The notes: generated by a model not told the origin, from the sequence alone. DNA of 64,000 nucleotides from Pseudoalteromonas sp. A601 (GCF_002165575.1 NZ_MXQF01000009.1:124001-188000), one strand, 5' to 3'. Shown: positions 44,377 to 54,231, numbered from the stretch's first letter. A program made the numbers and translations.

Positions 44377-44581
44377 GTGACAAACACTTTGAGGTTCGTT
44401 TAAAATAGCAGCACTTACCTAATGGAGTTTGCGCATTAATGAATAACTAACACCTGCTGAAATTCGTTTTATTTATTTGAATTTACAGGGTTAGTGAGCG
44501 CAAAATTCGTCATAGTTCTAGCTATCAGATTACCTAATTTACTACTTTTGCGCGCCATGCCCTGCTGACTCCAGAGGCATT

Positions 44582-46165
44582 ATGCATACTTTACACGTTC
44601 ATAATTTAAGCTATCAGCACCCTGATGGTTATGTACAATTTAAACATCTTAACTTTTCAATTCACGAAAAGCTCACCGCGATTATCGGCGCTAATGGCAG
44701 CGGAAAATCAATATTGGTGAGTATATTAGCAAACCAACAACAACCTAGTACGGGACATGTTGAGTTTAGCGGCAAGCGGTTAGTGGTGACGCAACAGCAG
44801 TTAAGTGATCGCAACTTGCAAGGCTCTTCAAATACCATTGCCCAATTGTTAGGAATCGATCAAAAGTTGGCGGCCATTGCACGTATAACCTTAGGGAGTA
44901 TTGCTGAGGCTGATTTTGCTCTGGTAGGCGACGATTGGCTATGTGAGCAAAACTATCAACAACAGCTGTTAACCTTGGGTATTGAAGCACCACTGACTAC
45001 TCCAACAAGTCATTTGAGCCCAGGCCAACAACGGTGTTTAACACTTTATTGTGCCCTACAAGCACAGCCTGACTTACTGGTTTTAGATGAGCCAAGCAAC
45101 CATTTAGACCAAACAGCAAAACAATGGTTAATAAAACAATTACATGCGTTTAAAGGGCTAGTCGTTATTGTTAGCCATGATCGTCAATTGCTGAATCATT
45201 GCAGTGCTATCATTGAGCTGAACAGCCTTGGCATTCATTACGAAACTGGTAACTATCAGCATTTTTGCCAGCAAAAATTACTGCAACAAACCGCGCTTAC
45301 GAAACAAATAAATCACTTAGCAAAAGAGCAAAAAAAACATCAACAGCAAACTCAAGTTAACCATGAAAAGGCTCAACAACGCGCTGCACAAGGCAATAAG
45401 CACCGCCGCAGTGCCAGCCAACCTAAAGTCATGCTAGATTTTAACAAAAACAGTGCGCAAGCAAGTAAAGGCGCAAATGAGCGTTCAGCTTCAGCAAAGC
45501 TTGATGCGTTAGCCAAAAAACAACAACTGCTAAAACAGCAGCTACCAGACAGTATTGAACGAAAGTTAAAGTTCAGCCAATCCACCAGCAATAAACGCTT
45601 ACTGTTTATTGATAAACTTGGCCTACCTTGTGGTTGTAGTAAAAACCCTGTGACTTTACAAATTAACAGTGGCGATAAATTACATATTGCAGGACCAAAT
45701 GGCTCGGGGAAATCAACGCTACTGGGAATGATAAGCGAATCTACAAAATCACCTACAGCAACGGCAATTCAACTTAACAGCAAGGTGCTTTATATTGACC
45801 AGCACTGCTCGCTGCTAGCAACGAATCATAGCCTAAAAGAAGCCGTTGAACATTACTGCCCTGAACTTGACTCACAGCAAATACGATACTCATTAGCTGC
45901 TATTAGCTTTAAAGGCGACAATATTCACCGTGAAGTACAACGATTAAGCGGCGGAGAAAAAATGCAATTAGCCATGCTTATTGCCGGGCATAATGCAGGG
46001 CAATACTTATTACTACTGGACGAACCCGATAATCACTTAGACCTCAATAACAAGCAATTATTGGCACAAAATTTAGCGCATTTTTCTGGCAGCTTTATAT
46101 TAGTCAGCCACGATGAGGAATTTATCAAGCAAAGCAAAATTACTGATACATTCATCTTATCGTAA
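44582..46165 (+). CDS. ABC-F family ATPase
   Basis: A 527-residue protein with two ABC modules and no membrane segment. Module 1: Walker A GANGSGKS near 37, signature LSPGQQR, Walker B LLVLDEPSNHLD. Module 2: GPNGSGKST near 375, LSGGEKM, LLLLDEPDNHLD. A basic Gln/Lys-rich linker (about 245-320) joins them, as in ribosome-associated ABC-F factors. It likely acts on translating ribosomes; whether it is a housekeeping (Uup/YheS-like) or antibiotic-protection type cannot be told. It is divergent in sequence from typical EttA. Confidence 0.9.
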   Translation: MHTLHVHNLSYQHPDGYVQFKHLNFSIHEKLTAIIGANGSGKSILVSILANQQQPSTGHVEFSGKRLVVTQQQLSDRNLQGSSNTIAQLLGIDQKLAAIARITLGSIAEADFALVGDDWLCEQNYQQQLLTLGIEAPLTTPTSHLSPGQQRCLTLYCALQAQPDLLVLDEPSNHLDQTAKQWLIKQLHAFKGLVVIVSHDRQLLNHCSAIIELNSLGIHYETGNYQHFCQQKLLQQTALTKQINHLAKEQKKHQQQTQVNHEKAQQRAAQGNKHRRSASQPKVMLDFNKNSAQASKGANERSASAKLDALAKKQQLLKQQLPDSIERKLKFSQSTSNKRLLFIDKLGLPCGCSKNPVTLQINSGDKLHIAGPNGSGKSTLLGMISESTKSPTATAIQLNSKVLYIDQHCSLLATNHSLKEAVEHYCPELDSQQIRYSLAAISFKGDNIHREVQRLSGGEKMQLAMLIAGHNAGQYLLLLDEPDNHLDLNNKQLLAQNLAHFSGSFILVSHDEEFIKQSKITDTFILS

Positions 46166-46230
46166 TTGCTAGTTACTACTTTAGTTGTTATTTTAGATTT
46201 GAGTTAACAACTAAATTTATAAGGAAAACA

Positions 46231-48282
46231 ATGCGTTTATTTATTGTCACCACTGCCTTACTTGCCTCACCTATAAGTATTGCTAGCGAGAAAAACAATA
46301 TTGAACGCATAACCACCACAGCCTCGCGGGCTGAAGTAAGTGCAGATCCACTCCCTTTAGTGATCAGCAGTATTACCCAAGCCCAGCTGGATTTAATCGC
46401 CCCAACCCATATTGAACAAGTTTTAAAGAAAATTGCGGGAGCCAATGTTCAACACGGTAATGGCCAAGAATATTTACCCGCACTGCGATCTCCAGTACTT
46501 TCGGGCGCGGGTGCGTGCGGCGGTATTTTAACCGCAGAAGATGGTATACCACTGCGCGCTGCAGGTTTTTGTAATATCAACGAGCTATTTGAAGCGCATG
46601 CAGAAATGGCACAACGCGTTGAAGTGTTAAAAGGCCCAGGCTCTGCACTTTATGGCTCAAATGCCGTACATGGGGTTATTAATGCTATCACCCCAGATAC
46701 CACCTATGATGAGCACTTGCTCGGTCTTGATTTAGGCTCGTACGGCTATAGCCGATTTAAATTGCGCAGCGGGAAAGACTTGGACAATCAAGGAATTGGT
46801 ATTAATGCCAGTGTCACTCATGATACGGGTTATCGTGATGATGAAAGCGTCGACCAAGAAAAACTAAACCTACGTCATCGTTATACCAACGACGAACTCT
46901 CAATTACAACAGGGCTAAGCTATACCAACCTTGATCAAAAAACCGCAGGGTTTATCGAAGGCTTTGAAAGCTATAAAGATGATGAAATAGCCCAACAAAA
47001 CTTTGACCCCGATGCCTTTAGAGAGGCGAGTTCATTTAGGTTATGGTCTAAAGCCCAGTGGCAAACCGAGCAAGATATGCTGACTATAACGCCCTATGTT
47101 CGCAACCAAAGTATGACCTTTTTTAAACACTTTTTACCCGGCACACCACTTGAAGAAAACAGCCAAAGTGGTGTTGGTATACAATCTCTTTGGCAACATG
47201 CTTACTCAAACACTTTTACCTTAAATCTAGGTCTAGACAGCGAATACACCCGTGCTGACTTTTTGCAATACCAAGACCAGCCAACACAAGGTTCTGACTT
47301 TTTAATCGCCACAGTGCCGCAAGGTAAGCATTACGACTACGATGTTACCAGCACCCTACTCGCGCCATTTATAAGCCTTGATTGGCAATGGCAAGCGCTT
47401 AGTATCAGCCTTGGCGGCCGATTTGAACGACTCAATTACGACTATACCAACAATATGTTGGCAGGTCGCACTGACGAGAAAGGCAATGAATGTGGGTTTG
47501 GCGGCTGTCGCTACTCGCGCCCACCAAGTAGCGAAAATACCTTTACCAACACTTCACCAAAGCTTGGTCTTAGTTATCAATTAACGGCCAATAATTACCT
47601 ATACGCAAACTTATCCAAAGGTTACCGTGCACCGCAAGCAGCCGAGTTATATCAATTGCAACGCGATCAGCAAGTGGCAGATCTAGAATCTGAAACTGCC
47701 GATAATTTAGAATTTGGCTTTAAAGGTCAATACCAACAACTACACTATGTGTTCTCAGCATACGCGATGAACAAAGAAAACGTCATCTTTCGTGACAGCG
47801 ACTTTTTTACAGTCAATGACGGGCAAACGCAACACCGTGGTATTGAGCTTGAGCTTGATTATCAGCTAACGAATACATTACAGCTTGCCCTTGCAGCAAG
47901 CCATGCCAAGCATACTTATAGCTATGACCAAACCTTGTCAGGTATAAATATTAACAGTAACGAGATAGACACCGCACCGCGTAACGTGGCAAATTTACAG
48001 GCAAACTGGCAGATAACTAACAACACGCTTGTTGCTTTAGAATGGCATCACGTTAGTGACTATTTTACCGACCCTGAAAACCTACACAGCTACGCAGGTC
48101 ATAATTTAATTAACTTACGTGGCGCTTGGCAAATCACGGAGCAACTTAAGTTAACGGCTCGCATTAATAATCTATTTGATGCCGCTTATGCCGAGCGCGC
48201 TGATTACACCAGCTTTACTGGCGACCGTTACTTCCCTGGGGATCCTAGAAATATAATGATCTCAGCCAGCTTTAATTGGTAA
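46231..48282 (+). CDS. TonB-dependent receptor (siderophore/cobalamin-type size)
   Basis: A 683-residue outer-membrane receptor. Signal peptide to about residue 19, then a TonB-box-like ERITTTASRAEV, plug with VEVLKGPGSALYGSNAVHGVIN near 130-151 and a 22-strand barrel ending ISASFNW. Two Cys pairs (ACGG...GFC and ECGFGGCR) are likely disulfides. The shorter length fits iron-chelate or small-ligand receptors rather than polysaccharide receptors. No ferric-uptake box was clear upstream. It lies 65 bases after the ABC-F gene. Confidence 0.9.
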   Translation: MRLFIVTTALLASPISIASEKNNIERITTTASRAEVSADPLPLVISSITQAQLDLIAPTHIEQVLKKIAGANVQHGNGQEYLPALRSPVLSGAGACGGILTAEDGIPLRAAGFCNINELFEAHAEMAQRVEVLKGPGSALYGSNAVHGVINAITPDTTYDEHLLGLDLGSYGYSRFKLRSGKDLDNQGIGINASVTHDTGYRDDESVDQEKLNLRHRYTNDELSITTGLSYTNLDQKTAGFIEGFESYKDDEIAQQNFDPDAFREASSFRLWSKAQWQTEQDMLTITPYVRNQSMTFFKHFLPGTPLEENSQSGVGIQSLWQHAYSNTFTLNLGLDSEYTRADFLQYQDQPTQGSDFLIATVPQGKHYDYDVTSTLLAPFISLDWQWQALSISLGGRFERLNYDYTNNMLAGRTDEKGNECGFGGCRYSRPPSSENTFTNTSPKLGLSYQLTANNYLYANLSKGYRAPQAAELYQLQRDQQVADLESETADNLEFGFKGQYQQLHYVFSAYAMNKENVIFRDSDFFTVNDGQTQHRGIELELDYQLTNTLQLALAASHAKHTYSYDQTLSGININSNEIDTAPRNVANLQANWQITNNTLVALEWHHVSDYFTDPENLHSYAGHNLINLRGAWQITEQLKLTARINNLFDAAYAERADYTSFTGDRYFPGDPRNIMISASFNW

Positions 48283-48330
48283 CTACAGTAAAAAACGACC
48301 ACGCTTTAAGGCTAGAAGCGATACGAAAAC

Positions 48331-48768
48331 CTAAGACCGAAGTATTTCTAAGCAATCATAGCGCTGCTTAAATATCTCAGCAAACAGCACTGGATTATAT
48401 TTTATACCTACAGTGCTATCATCACTGTAATGCAAAACACATACTGGGTTTAATAAATACCACTTTGCGCACATTCCCATATACAGGGTTACTTGCGCCT
48501 CTTCGTACACGGTTACATGGCCTCGGTAATAATGACTTTTTAATTCACCAATAACGATTCTAAGCTTCAGTGGATTAAAAAATATAGCATCAGGCGCGCC
48601 TACCATTTCGTTTTTCTTTAACAAAATTGGTTTTTTATTATGAAAGTTACCCCCTAGATAAATACAATACAGAGGCACTCTAAATAATCGCTTAACCTTA
48701 TAACCTTTAAGTGTTATTAACAGTAAAACAATCGAAGCAACTAGTAAAAACTGTAAAATAAATTGCAT
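48331..48768 (-). CDS. Membrane-anchored PD-(D/E)XK nuclease-like protein (Cas4/RecB type)
   Basis: A 145-residue protein. One membrane segment (3-20) is followed by a domain with Asp60 in GAPDAIFF, Glu75-x-Lys77 in IGELKSHY, and Gln92-x3-Tyr96 in AQVTLYM. That order is the Cas4/RecB-type PD-(D/E)XK core with its QxxxY motif. The Cas4 iron-sulfur Cys set is absent. The start overlaps the preceding 70-aa gene by 28 bases, so the two form an operon. A nuclease tethered to the membrane is inferred; a role in imported or phage DNA is speculation. Confidence 0.7.
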   Translation of the reverse strand: MQFILQFLLVASIVLLLITLKGYKVKRLFRVPLYCIYLGGNFHNKKPILLKKNEMVGAPDAIFFNPLKLRIVIGELKSHYYRGHVTVYEEAQVTLYMGMCAKWYLLNPVCVLHYSDDSTVGIKYNPVLFAEIFKQRYDCLEILRS

Positions 48769-48953
48769 AACCCTAAAAAACCTATGATGAGTAATAAACG
48801 AATGATGGTTGATGACTGACTTTTATCATCGAGTAAATCATAATTTATTTTTACATTTTTAGTCTCTTTTAAAACTCCTTTGTGTTTGATAAACCGATCT
48901 TTGTTACTGTAATAATGTGCCAAGCTTGATACTGTCAGTGATAATCTTTCCAT
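48741..48953 (-). CDS. Small C-tail-anchored protein, unknown
   Basis: A 70-residue protein with a soluble N-terminal part (SLAHYYSNKDRFIKHKG) and one C-terminal membrane segment (about 50-68). It overlaps the start of the Cas4-like gene by 28 bases, suggesting translational coupling and a shared job at the membrane. No family recognised. Confidence 0.6.
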   Translation of the reverse strand: MERLSLTVSSLAHYYSNKDRFIKHKGVLKETKNVKINYDLLDDKSQSSTIIRLLLIIGFLGLCNLFYSFY

Positions 48954-49084
48954 AGTTTCCTATTCCTAAGATTGCAATACATCAATATTGTATAAATAAT
49001 TATATTGATTGTTCATAAAAATGAAATAGCAATTCTAATATTATGATAAATAATAAAAATCTAAATTGGTTTAAATTACTCTTC

Positions 49085-49711
49085 CTAATCTCCACTATCC
49101 TGCTGCAACTTTTTATATTCATCAGTTAAATGCGCTTTTAATTCAGGGTGCTCTGTTAAAAGCATTTTTAGCTGTGCTTTTGCTACTTTTGTTTTACCCT
49201 CAATCATAAGTTGATCAATAACTTTAAAATCATTAGCAACGCTTTTGGTGATCGCTGCAAGTTTTAAAAACTCACTGTCAGTATCCATACTTTGCAGCTT
49301 TAATTGAGGTGCAGCCATCTGCGATGCACTACGCTTTAGTGTGTGTTTTAACTTAACCTCAGCGTGCTCGCTCGCTTGTGTTTCCATCACTTCAAATACC
49401 GCCTCAGGTGCAACTTGAGACTGTTGATCATTTAAAATTTGTGGTTTATTTATAAGCTCTGAAGGTTGATGATACTGTTCGGTATTTTGCACATATAAAA
49501 CGGCGACTAATACCAGTGATGCCGCAGTCGATAATTGCCCATGCCAGGTTTGATAAAAGCGCTTAGGTTTATTGATTGGAGTTACTTTATTAGCTGTAAC
49601 GTCATCTGCTGCGCGTTTTAGTATTTGCTCATCAAGTTGTGAACTTGGCTGCTCCGTTGCAGCCCGTTTATAAAGTGAAGCAATATCATGACGGGTTAAC
49701 TTATCGCTCAT
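49085..49711 (-). CDS. Probable anti-sigma factor (membrane)
   Basis: A 208-residue protein overlapping the sigma gene by 11 bases. A cytoplasmic N-terminus (residues 1-55, TRHDIASLYKRA) is followed by one membrane segment (about 57-75, STAASLVLVAVLYV) and a periplasmic helical domain. It has no zinc-finger HxxxCxxC motif, so the type differs from RseA/ZAS proteins. Position and topology make it the sigma partner. Confidence 0.72.
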   Translation of the reverse strand: MSDKLTRHDIASLYKRAATEQPSSQLDEQILKRAADDVTANKVTPINKPKRFYQTWHGQLSTAASLVLVAVLYVQNTEQYHQPSELINKPQILNDQQSQVAPEAVFEVMETQASEHAEVKLKHTLKRSASQMAAPQLKLQSMDTDSEFLKLAAITKSVANDFKVIDQLMIEGKTKVAKAQLKMLLTEHPELKAHLTDEYKKLQQDSGD

Positions 49712-50282
49712 TGCTAGTCTCCAATTTATACTTGATACAATGCTTTAGCTTGGCTACAGCGTAACGGATGCGGCTTTTGATATTTTCAGTTGTTTCTACC
49801 ACTAATTCGGCAATTTCTTTGAGGGTAAAGTCAGCTTCGTGTTTGAGTAAAAATGCTTCTTTTTGCTCACGAGGTAATTGCGCTAAACACTCCTTTAGCT
49901 GCTTAGCTTGCTGGGCCTGATCAAGTTTTTCAGTATCTGATTTACTGTTATGATCAGCAAATTCGGCAGTTTCAAGATCTTGATTATCGGCGTCTAACCA
50001 TTTACTTTGCGTACCAGTGCGGCGGTAATAATCAATCAATTCATTATGCGCAATACGATACAACCAGGTAGTAAATTTGGCGCTCACTTGATACTGCGAG
50101 CGCGCTTTTATTAGCTTATTCCATACTTCTTGATAAAGCTCTTCAGCCACTTGCGGGTTAGCGCATTGGCGTAAAAAATAACGATATAAGCTATTTTTAT
50201 GGCGCAGGTACAGCTGGGTAAAAGCCTTTACATCGCCTTGTCCGTAACTCAACATTAATTGCTCATCAACTAGCTCTGTCAT
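49701..50282 (-). CDS. ECF-type RNA polymerase sigma factor
   Basis: A 193-residue sigma-70 family protein. Region 2 reads VAEELYQEVWNKLIKARSQ and FTTWLYRIAHNELIDYYRR (residues 47-90); region 4 reads LPREQKEAFLLKHEADFTLKEIAELV (split) with a helix-turn-helix to about 185. It lies between a VWA lipoprotein gene and its presumed anti-sigma gene. The regulon is unknown; the VWA gene 37 bases upstream may be co-transcribed. Confidence 0.92.
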   Translation of the reverse strand: MTELVDEQLMLSYGQGDVKAFTQLYLRHKNSLYRYFLRQCANPQVAEELYQEVWNKLIKARSQYQVSAKFTTWLYRIAHNELIDYYRRTGTQSKWLDADNQDLETAEFADHNSKSDTEKLDQAQQAKQLKECLAQLPREQKEAFLLKHEADFTLKEIAELVVETTENIKSRIRYAVAKLKHCIKYKLETSNER

Positions 50283-50319
50283 AATGTCCTTTACTTAAAT
50301 CACCGTTCCGCCACTTAAA

Positions 50320-52044
50320 TCACAATGCCGCAGCATTATTAACGAGTTGCACAAACTCACTGCGATAACTAAATGTGTCTATGCCTTTGTTAGCGGTTGC
50401 CAATTTAGCGCAATCTTCATACTGCCAGTCCCTCGTATATTTTGCACCTTTTAATAACTGCGCAAACCCAGCAACTGCAGCGGCAAATTTAAAGTCAGAA
50501 CTGGCCTGCGATAACGGCTGTATTTTATCGCTACTAATTGCTTGAGTAAGCAACTCACTTTGCTCTGTGTCAGGCTGTTTGTAGCGCACTTTTACAAAGG
50601 CAAGTTCATTGCTGGCAAGCGGTTTTTTATCTTGATTAGATTGATAACGCAGCTCATCGATTTGTTTATGCTCGGAGTTTGCTAGCGTAATCTCATACAG
50701 CGCCGTCACTGTGTGGCCCGCACCAAGCTCTGCGGCATCAACCTTATCATTATTAAAGTCTTCACTGGCAAGCATGCGGTTTTGATACCCAATTAAACGA
50801 TATTCTGCGACCTGCTGAGGGTTAAACTCCACCTGAATTTTTACATCTTTGGCAATAATTTGCATGCTACTACTAAGCTCATCAACCAGCACTTTACGTG
50901 CTTCGTTAATGTTATCAATATAGGCATGTTGACCGTTGCCAATATTAGCGATTTGCTCCATTAAGCCATCATTATAATTACCTTGGCCAAAACCAAGCGT
51001 GGTCAAAGCAACGCCCGTTTTACGTTTTGCTGCCACCAACTCTTTGAGTTTATCAACCGATTGCATCCCAACATTAAAATCGCCGTCAGTGGCTAAAATC
51101 ACCCGATTGATACCACCTTTTTTAAAGTTTTGCTGTGCTATTTGATAAGCCAGCTCAATGCCTTGCTCGCCATTTGTTGAACCGCCCGCAGCCAGTTTAT
51201 CTAACGCAGCACTGATAACGTGTTGATCATTGCCTTTAGTTGCTGGTAACACCACGCCAGCGGCACCAGAATACACAACAATAGCAACGGAATCATTTTC
51301 ATCTAATTGTTTAGTTAACATGGTCAAGCTGGTTTTTAATAAAGGGAGTTTATTTGGCGCATTCATAGAGCCAGATACATCCAGTAAAAGCACTAAATTC
51401 GCCGCTTTTAAATCTGCTTTTTCAATTTCAAATCCTTTAATGCCAATTTTTACTAATTGCCGATGCTCATTCCAAGGCGCCGTTGCCACCTCAGTATGCA
51501 CCTTAAAGGGTGAGTTAATAGTCTCGGGCGCACTGTAGTCATAATCAAAATAGTTTATAAAGGCTTCTTCGCGCAGGGCATCGCTTGGCGGTAGCTTACC
51601 CATATTCAACATCCTACGGGTATTACTGTAACTGCCAGTGTCAACATCAATCGAGAAAGTCGATACAGGCTCAGTGGCTGTTTGCTTAACAGGATTCTGC
51701 TGGGATTTTAAATAGTTTTCACGATCTTGCTCTGACACAAATATGACATCATCAACTGGATTCGGTGGCAAAACTGGGCGCTGCATAGCAACACTTGCAT
51801 GCATCATCCCTTGCGGCATTGCTGCATAGCTTATAACATTTTGCTTCTGCCTTTTTTGCACTTTTTGCACTGATTTTTGTTCATCGCTTAATATAGCTTG
51901 CGCCGCGCTATTTACTTGGTTTTCTTGCTTCTCAACAGCGTTTTTTGAGCGCTGTTCGCAGCCTGTTAAACTCATTATTACCGCGAGACTCAGCATAGTC
52001 AAAGGTAAGTTAATCTGCTGGGTATTACTAATCTTGTTATTCAT
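50320..52044 (-). CDS. VWA-domain lipoprotein (YfbK-like, with DUF3520-like C-terminus)
   Basis: A 574-residue protein. Lipobox LTGC near residue 29 gives an envelope anchor. A von Willebrand factor A domain (about 215-395) has the MIDAS motif DVSGSMNAPNKL and the later Thr/Asp in LATDGDFNVG. The N-terminal part SFSIDVDTGSYSNTRRML and the C-terminal YQ-rich region match YfbK-type proteins. It heads the sigma/anti-sigma operon. Protein binding at the envelope is likely; the partner is unknown. Confidence 0.88.
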   Translation of the reverse strand: MNNKISNTQQINLPLTMLSLAVIMSLTGCEQRSKNAVEKQENQVNSAAQAILSDEQKSVQKVQKRQKQNVISYAAMPQGMMHASVAMQRPVLPPNPVDDVIFVSEQDRENYLKSQQNPVKQTATEPVSTFSIDVDTGSYSNTRRMLNMGKLPPSDALREEAFINYFDYDYSAPETINSPFKVHTEVATAPWNEHRQLVKIGIKGFEIEKADLKAANLVLLLDVSGSMNAPNKLPLLKTSLTMLTKQLDENDSVAIVVYSGAAGVVLPATKGNDQHVISAALDKLAAGGSTNGEQGIELAYQIAQQNFKKGGINRVILATDGDFNVGMQSVDKLKELVAAKRKTGVALTTLGFGQGNYNDGLMEQIANIGNGQHAYIDNINEARKVLVDELSSSMQIIAKDVKIQVEFNPQQVAEYRLIGYQNRMLASEDFNNDKVDAAELGAGHTVTALYEITLANSEHKQIDELRYQSNQDKKPLASNELAFVKVRYKQPDTEQSELLTQAISSDKIQPLSQASSDFKFAAAVAGFAQLLKGAKYTRDWQYEDCAKLATANKGIDTFSYRSEFVQLVNNAAAL

Positions 52045-52216
52045 AAAGTCACCTTATTATCCATCAATAAGGCTATAAACGGATGACTTGAAAAAGTGGG
52101 GTTAATTATTTTTAAAGGCGCTAGTTTTTATTTAAATTGTTAAGAATAAGTTATTAAAAATTAAAGGCTAATGAGTAGTCAATTTAATATCAACGCTATT
52201 ACCCTTCGGGTATAAT

Positions 52217-52246
52217 TAAATCACTTTCCATCAATTTGGTGATTTA
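52217..52246 (+). promoter_or_regulatory. Hairpin covering the ribosome site of the CynX-type MFS gene
   Basis: TAAATCAC (52,217-52,224) is the exact complement of GTGATTTA (52,239-52,246) across a 14-base loop. The right arm contains the GGTGA ribosome site, 4-10 bases before the TTG start. A smaller stem TACCC/GGGTA sits just upstream at about 52,199-52,213. Folding would block translation. Confidence 0.45.
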
Positions 52247-52249
52247 GTT

Positions 52250-53446
52250 TTGTATTCTCCCCCAACTAAGCGGACTGCTTTTTCTTCTATTATTCTCATT
52301 CTCGGCGTTTTCTTTATTGCTATTAATTTACGTGCACCAGTGACTGGTATCGCTCCTGTACTCGAGGAGATTATTGCCTCTTTTAGCTTGTCTCCTTCTC
52401 AGGCTGGAATGTTGACTACCTTACCTTTAATAGCTTTTGCATTAGCTTCACCGCTGGCTAATTTACTTGCTAAAAAGCTCGGGCTTGAAGTCGCCCTTTT
52501 TATTGCCCTAATACTTATTGGTGCGGGGCTGGCTTCTCGACCCATCACCAGCGTGCCTTTGTTGTATTTAGGCACCGCTGTTATTGGTGTGGGTATCGCT
52601 ATTGGTAACGTCCTACTTCCGAGCTTAATAAAGCGCGACTTCCCGCATAAAATCGCTGTGATGACCTCTGCCTATGTATTGGCGATGGCTATTTTTGGCG
52701 GTGCTTACTCTGCTATCGTACTACCACTCAGTGAGTGGCATAATTTGGGCTGGCAGCTAGCACTTGCAAGTTATGGTTTATTTACTTTACTCAGTATTAC
52801 TCTTTGGTTGCCACAACTTAAATACCACACAATGCCAGTGAAAGAGTTAACCCCACCTCCCGCACAAGCTAATGTATGGAAACAATCTCTCGCATGGCAA
52901 ATTACTCTGCTATTGGGGCTTAATTCATTTTTCACTTATATTATGGTCGCATGGCTACCCAGTATTTTAATTGAAGGTGGCGTATCGCCCGTTAAAGCAG
53001 GCGCTATGCAAGGGGCATTTCAGGCGGCCTCAGCAATCCCTGGCATTGTATTGATCCCGTTATTAGCGAGATTAAAAGACCAACGAGTTTTAACCAGCTC
53101 ACTTGCCCTAATTGGCGCACTGTGTTCATTTGGTTTGCTATTTATGCCTGAGTTAGCTTTGTTTTGGTCAATTACCTTAGGCTTTTGCTCAGGTGCCTGT
53201 TTTATTTTAGGTTTGTCGTTTGTGAGCTTACGCACACATAACAGCCGTCAAGCAGCATCGCTTTCAGCCATGGCACAATGTATTGGTTATTTAATTGCAG
53301 CAACAGGGCCAATGCTAGCAGGTGCATTGCATGCTTACTTTAATAGCTGGGCATCTACTTTGTGGTTATGTGCCATAGCAAGTTTAGGTTGTGCGCTATT
53401 CGGCTATCTAGGTGGTCGCAATATTACTTTAAAAGAAGGTGCTTAA
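52250..53446 (+). CDS. CynX/NimT-type MFS transporter
   Basis: A 398-residue protein with 12 predicted membrane segments. INLRAPVTGIAPVLEEI near residue 25 and SLSPSQAGMLTTLPLIAFALASP are hallmarks of the CynX/NimT group (cyanate, 2-nitroimidazole and related small molecules). The start is a TTG with GGTGA upstream; no better start fits because the first membrane helix begins at once. The substrate is unknown. Confidence 0.88.
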   Translation: MYSPPTKRTAFSSIILILGVFFIAINLRAPVTGIAPVLEEIIASFSLSPSQAGMLTTLPLIAFALASPLANLLAKKLGLEVALFIALILIGAGLASRPITSVPLLYLGTAVIGVGIAIGNVLLPSLIKRDFPHKIAVMTSAYVLAMAIFGGAYSAIVLPLSEWHNLGWQLALASYGLFTLLSITLWLPQLKYHTMPVKELTPPPAQANVWKQSLAWQITLLLGLNSFFTYIMVAWLPSILIEGGVSPVKAGAMQGAFQAASAIPGIVLIPLLARLKDQRVLTSSLALIGALCSFGLLFMPELALFWSITLGFCSGACFILGLSFVSLRTHNSRQAASLSAMAQCIGYLIAATGPMLAGALHAYFNSWASTLWLCAIASLGCALFGYLGGRNITLKEGA

Positions 53447-53651
53447 GCCAACTTAGTAAAGTCTGCTTTTTGGGTTGCTGAACATGTTGCTTAGCAGCCC
53501 ACCTCTTTCTAGCCTCTTCTCTTTCCTCAAGGCGTGCTTGCGCTAAATTTGCTTTAGCAGCAAAACGTAAACGTTGTTCTGCGCTCAACTCATTATCGAA
53601 TGTAAATTGTGACTTCTTAACCGCCCGGTTTGATTTTACTGAACTACACAT
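53424..53651 (-). CDS. Small basic protein, unknown
   Basis: A 75-residue, Arg/Lys/Ala-rich protein, mostly one long helix (LSAEQRLRFAAKANLAQARL). The last 23 bases overlap the convergent MFS gene. A short WLKHLLLK amphipathic tail ends it. Possibly a nucleic-acid-binding or membrane-surface peptide; no family recognised. Confidence 0.5.
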   Translation of the reverse strand: MCSSVKSNRAVKKSQFTFDNELSAEQRLRFAAKANLAQARLEEREEARKRWAAKQHVQQPKKQTLLSWLKHLLLK

Positions 53652-53710
53652 TAGCTGCCTCCCAAAATATCTCTTTTAAGTAGACAGCGAAACGACTAGT
53701 TTTCTTTCAA

Positions 53711-54127
53711 TTATTTATTTGGTGGGACTGTTTCAAAACCCTTAATTGCATTTAGCTCTTTCAACCAAGAGGGACTCGAACGACACCATATTTGCGCATT
53801 AGGAATTAGCTGTTCACGCTGCTCAACTGCGCCCATACGTAGGCCATACACTTTATCCCCTTCACCTACTGAAGTTGCATATAACGACGTACCACAGTTG
53901 CCACAAAAACCCTGTGCACGTTTATTGCCGCTCTGTGCAGTTTTTATATATTCTTTAGGTGCAGCTGCGGTAAAAGTTACTCCGTTAGGCTTCGACATCA
54001 CTACCGTACGAAAAGGCGCACTAGCCATGACTTGGCAATCTGTACAATGACAGTTTATAACTTTAGTTTCATCTACCTCTGCCGTGTAAGTGACTTCTCC
54101 ACAATGACAACACCCGGTGATCTGCAT
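53711..54127 (-). CDS. GFA-family (glutathione-dependent formaldehyde-activating-like) zinc protein
   Basis: A 138-residue single domain. Cys pairs CCHCGEVTY, CHCTDCQ and FCGNCGTSLY are the zinc ligands of the GFA/CENP-V fold and all are present. GFA homologues vary; a true formaldehyde role is not implied. Monocistronic. Confidence 0.9.
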   Translation of the reverse strand: MQITGCCHCGEVTYTAEVDETKVINCHCTDCQVMASAPFRTVVMSKPNGVTFTAAAPKEYIKTAQSGNKRAQGFCGNCGTSLYATSVGEGDKVYGLRMGAVEQREQLIPNAQIWCRSSPSWLKELNAIKGFETVPPNK

Positions 54128-54231
54128 AATAATCCTTAAAATAATTTATTTTTTAATGTTTAAAACTCTACGTTAAAAATTGCCAAAAACACAGTAATAC
54201 TGAGTTTTTGCAACGAATAAATTAGGCCGGA

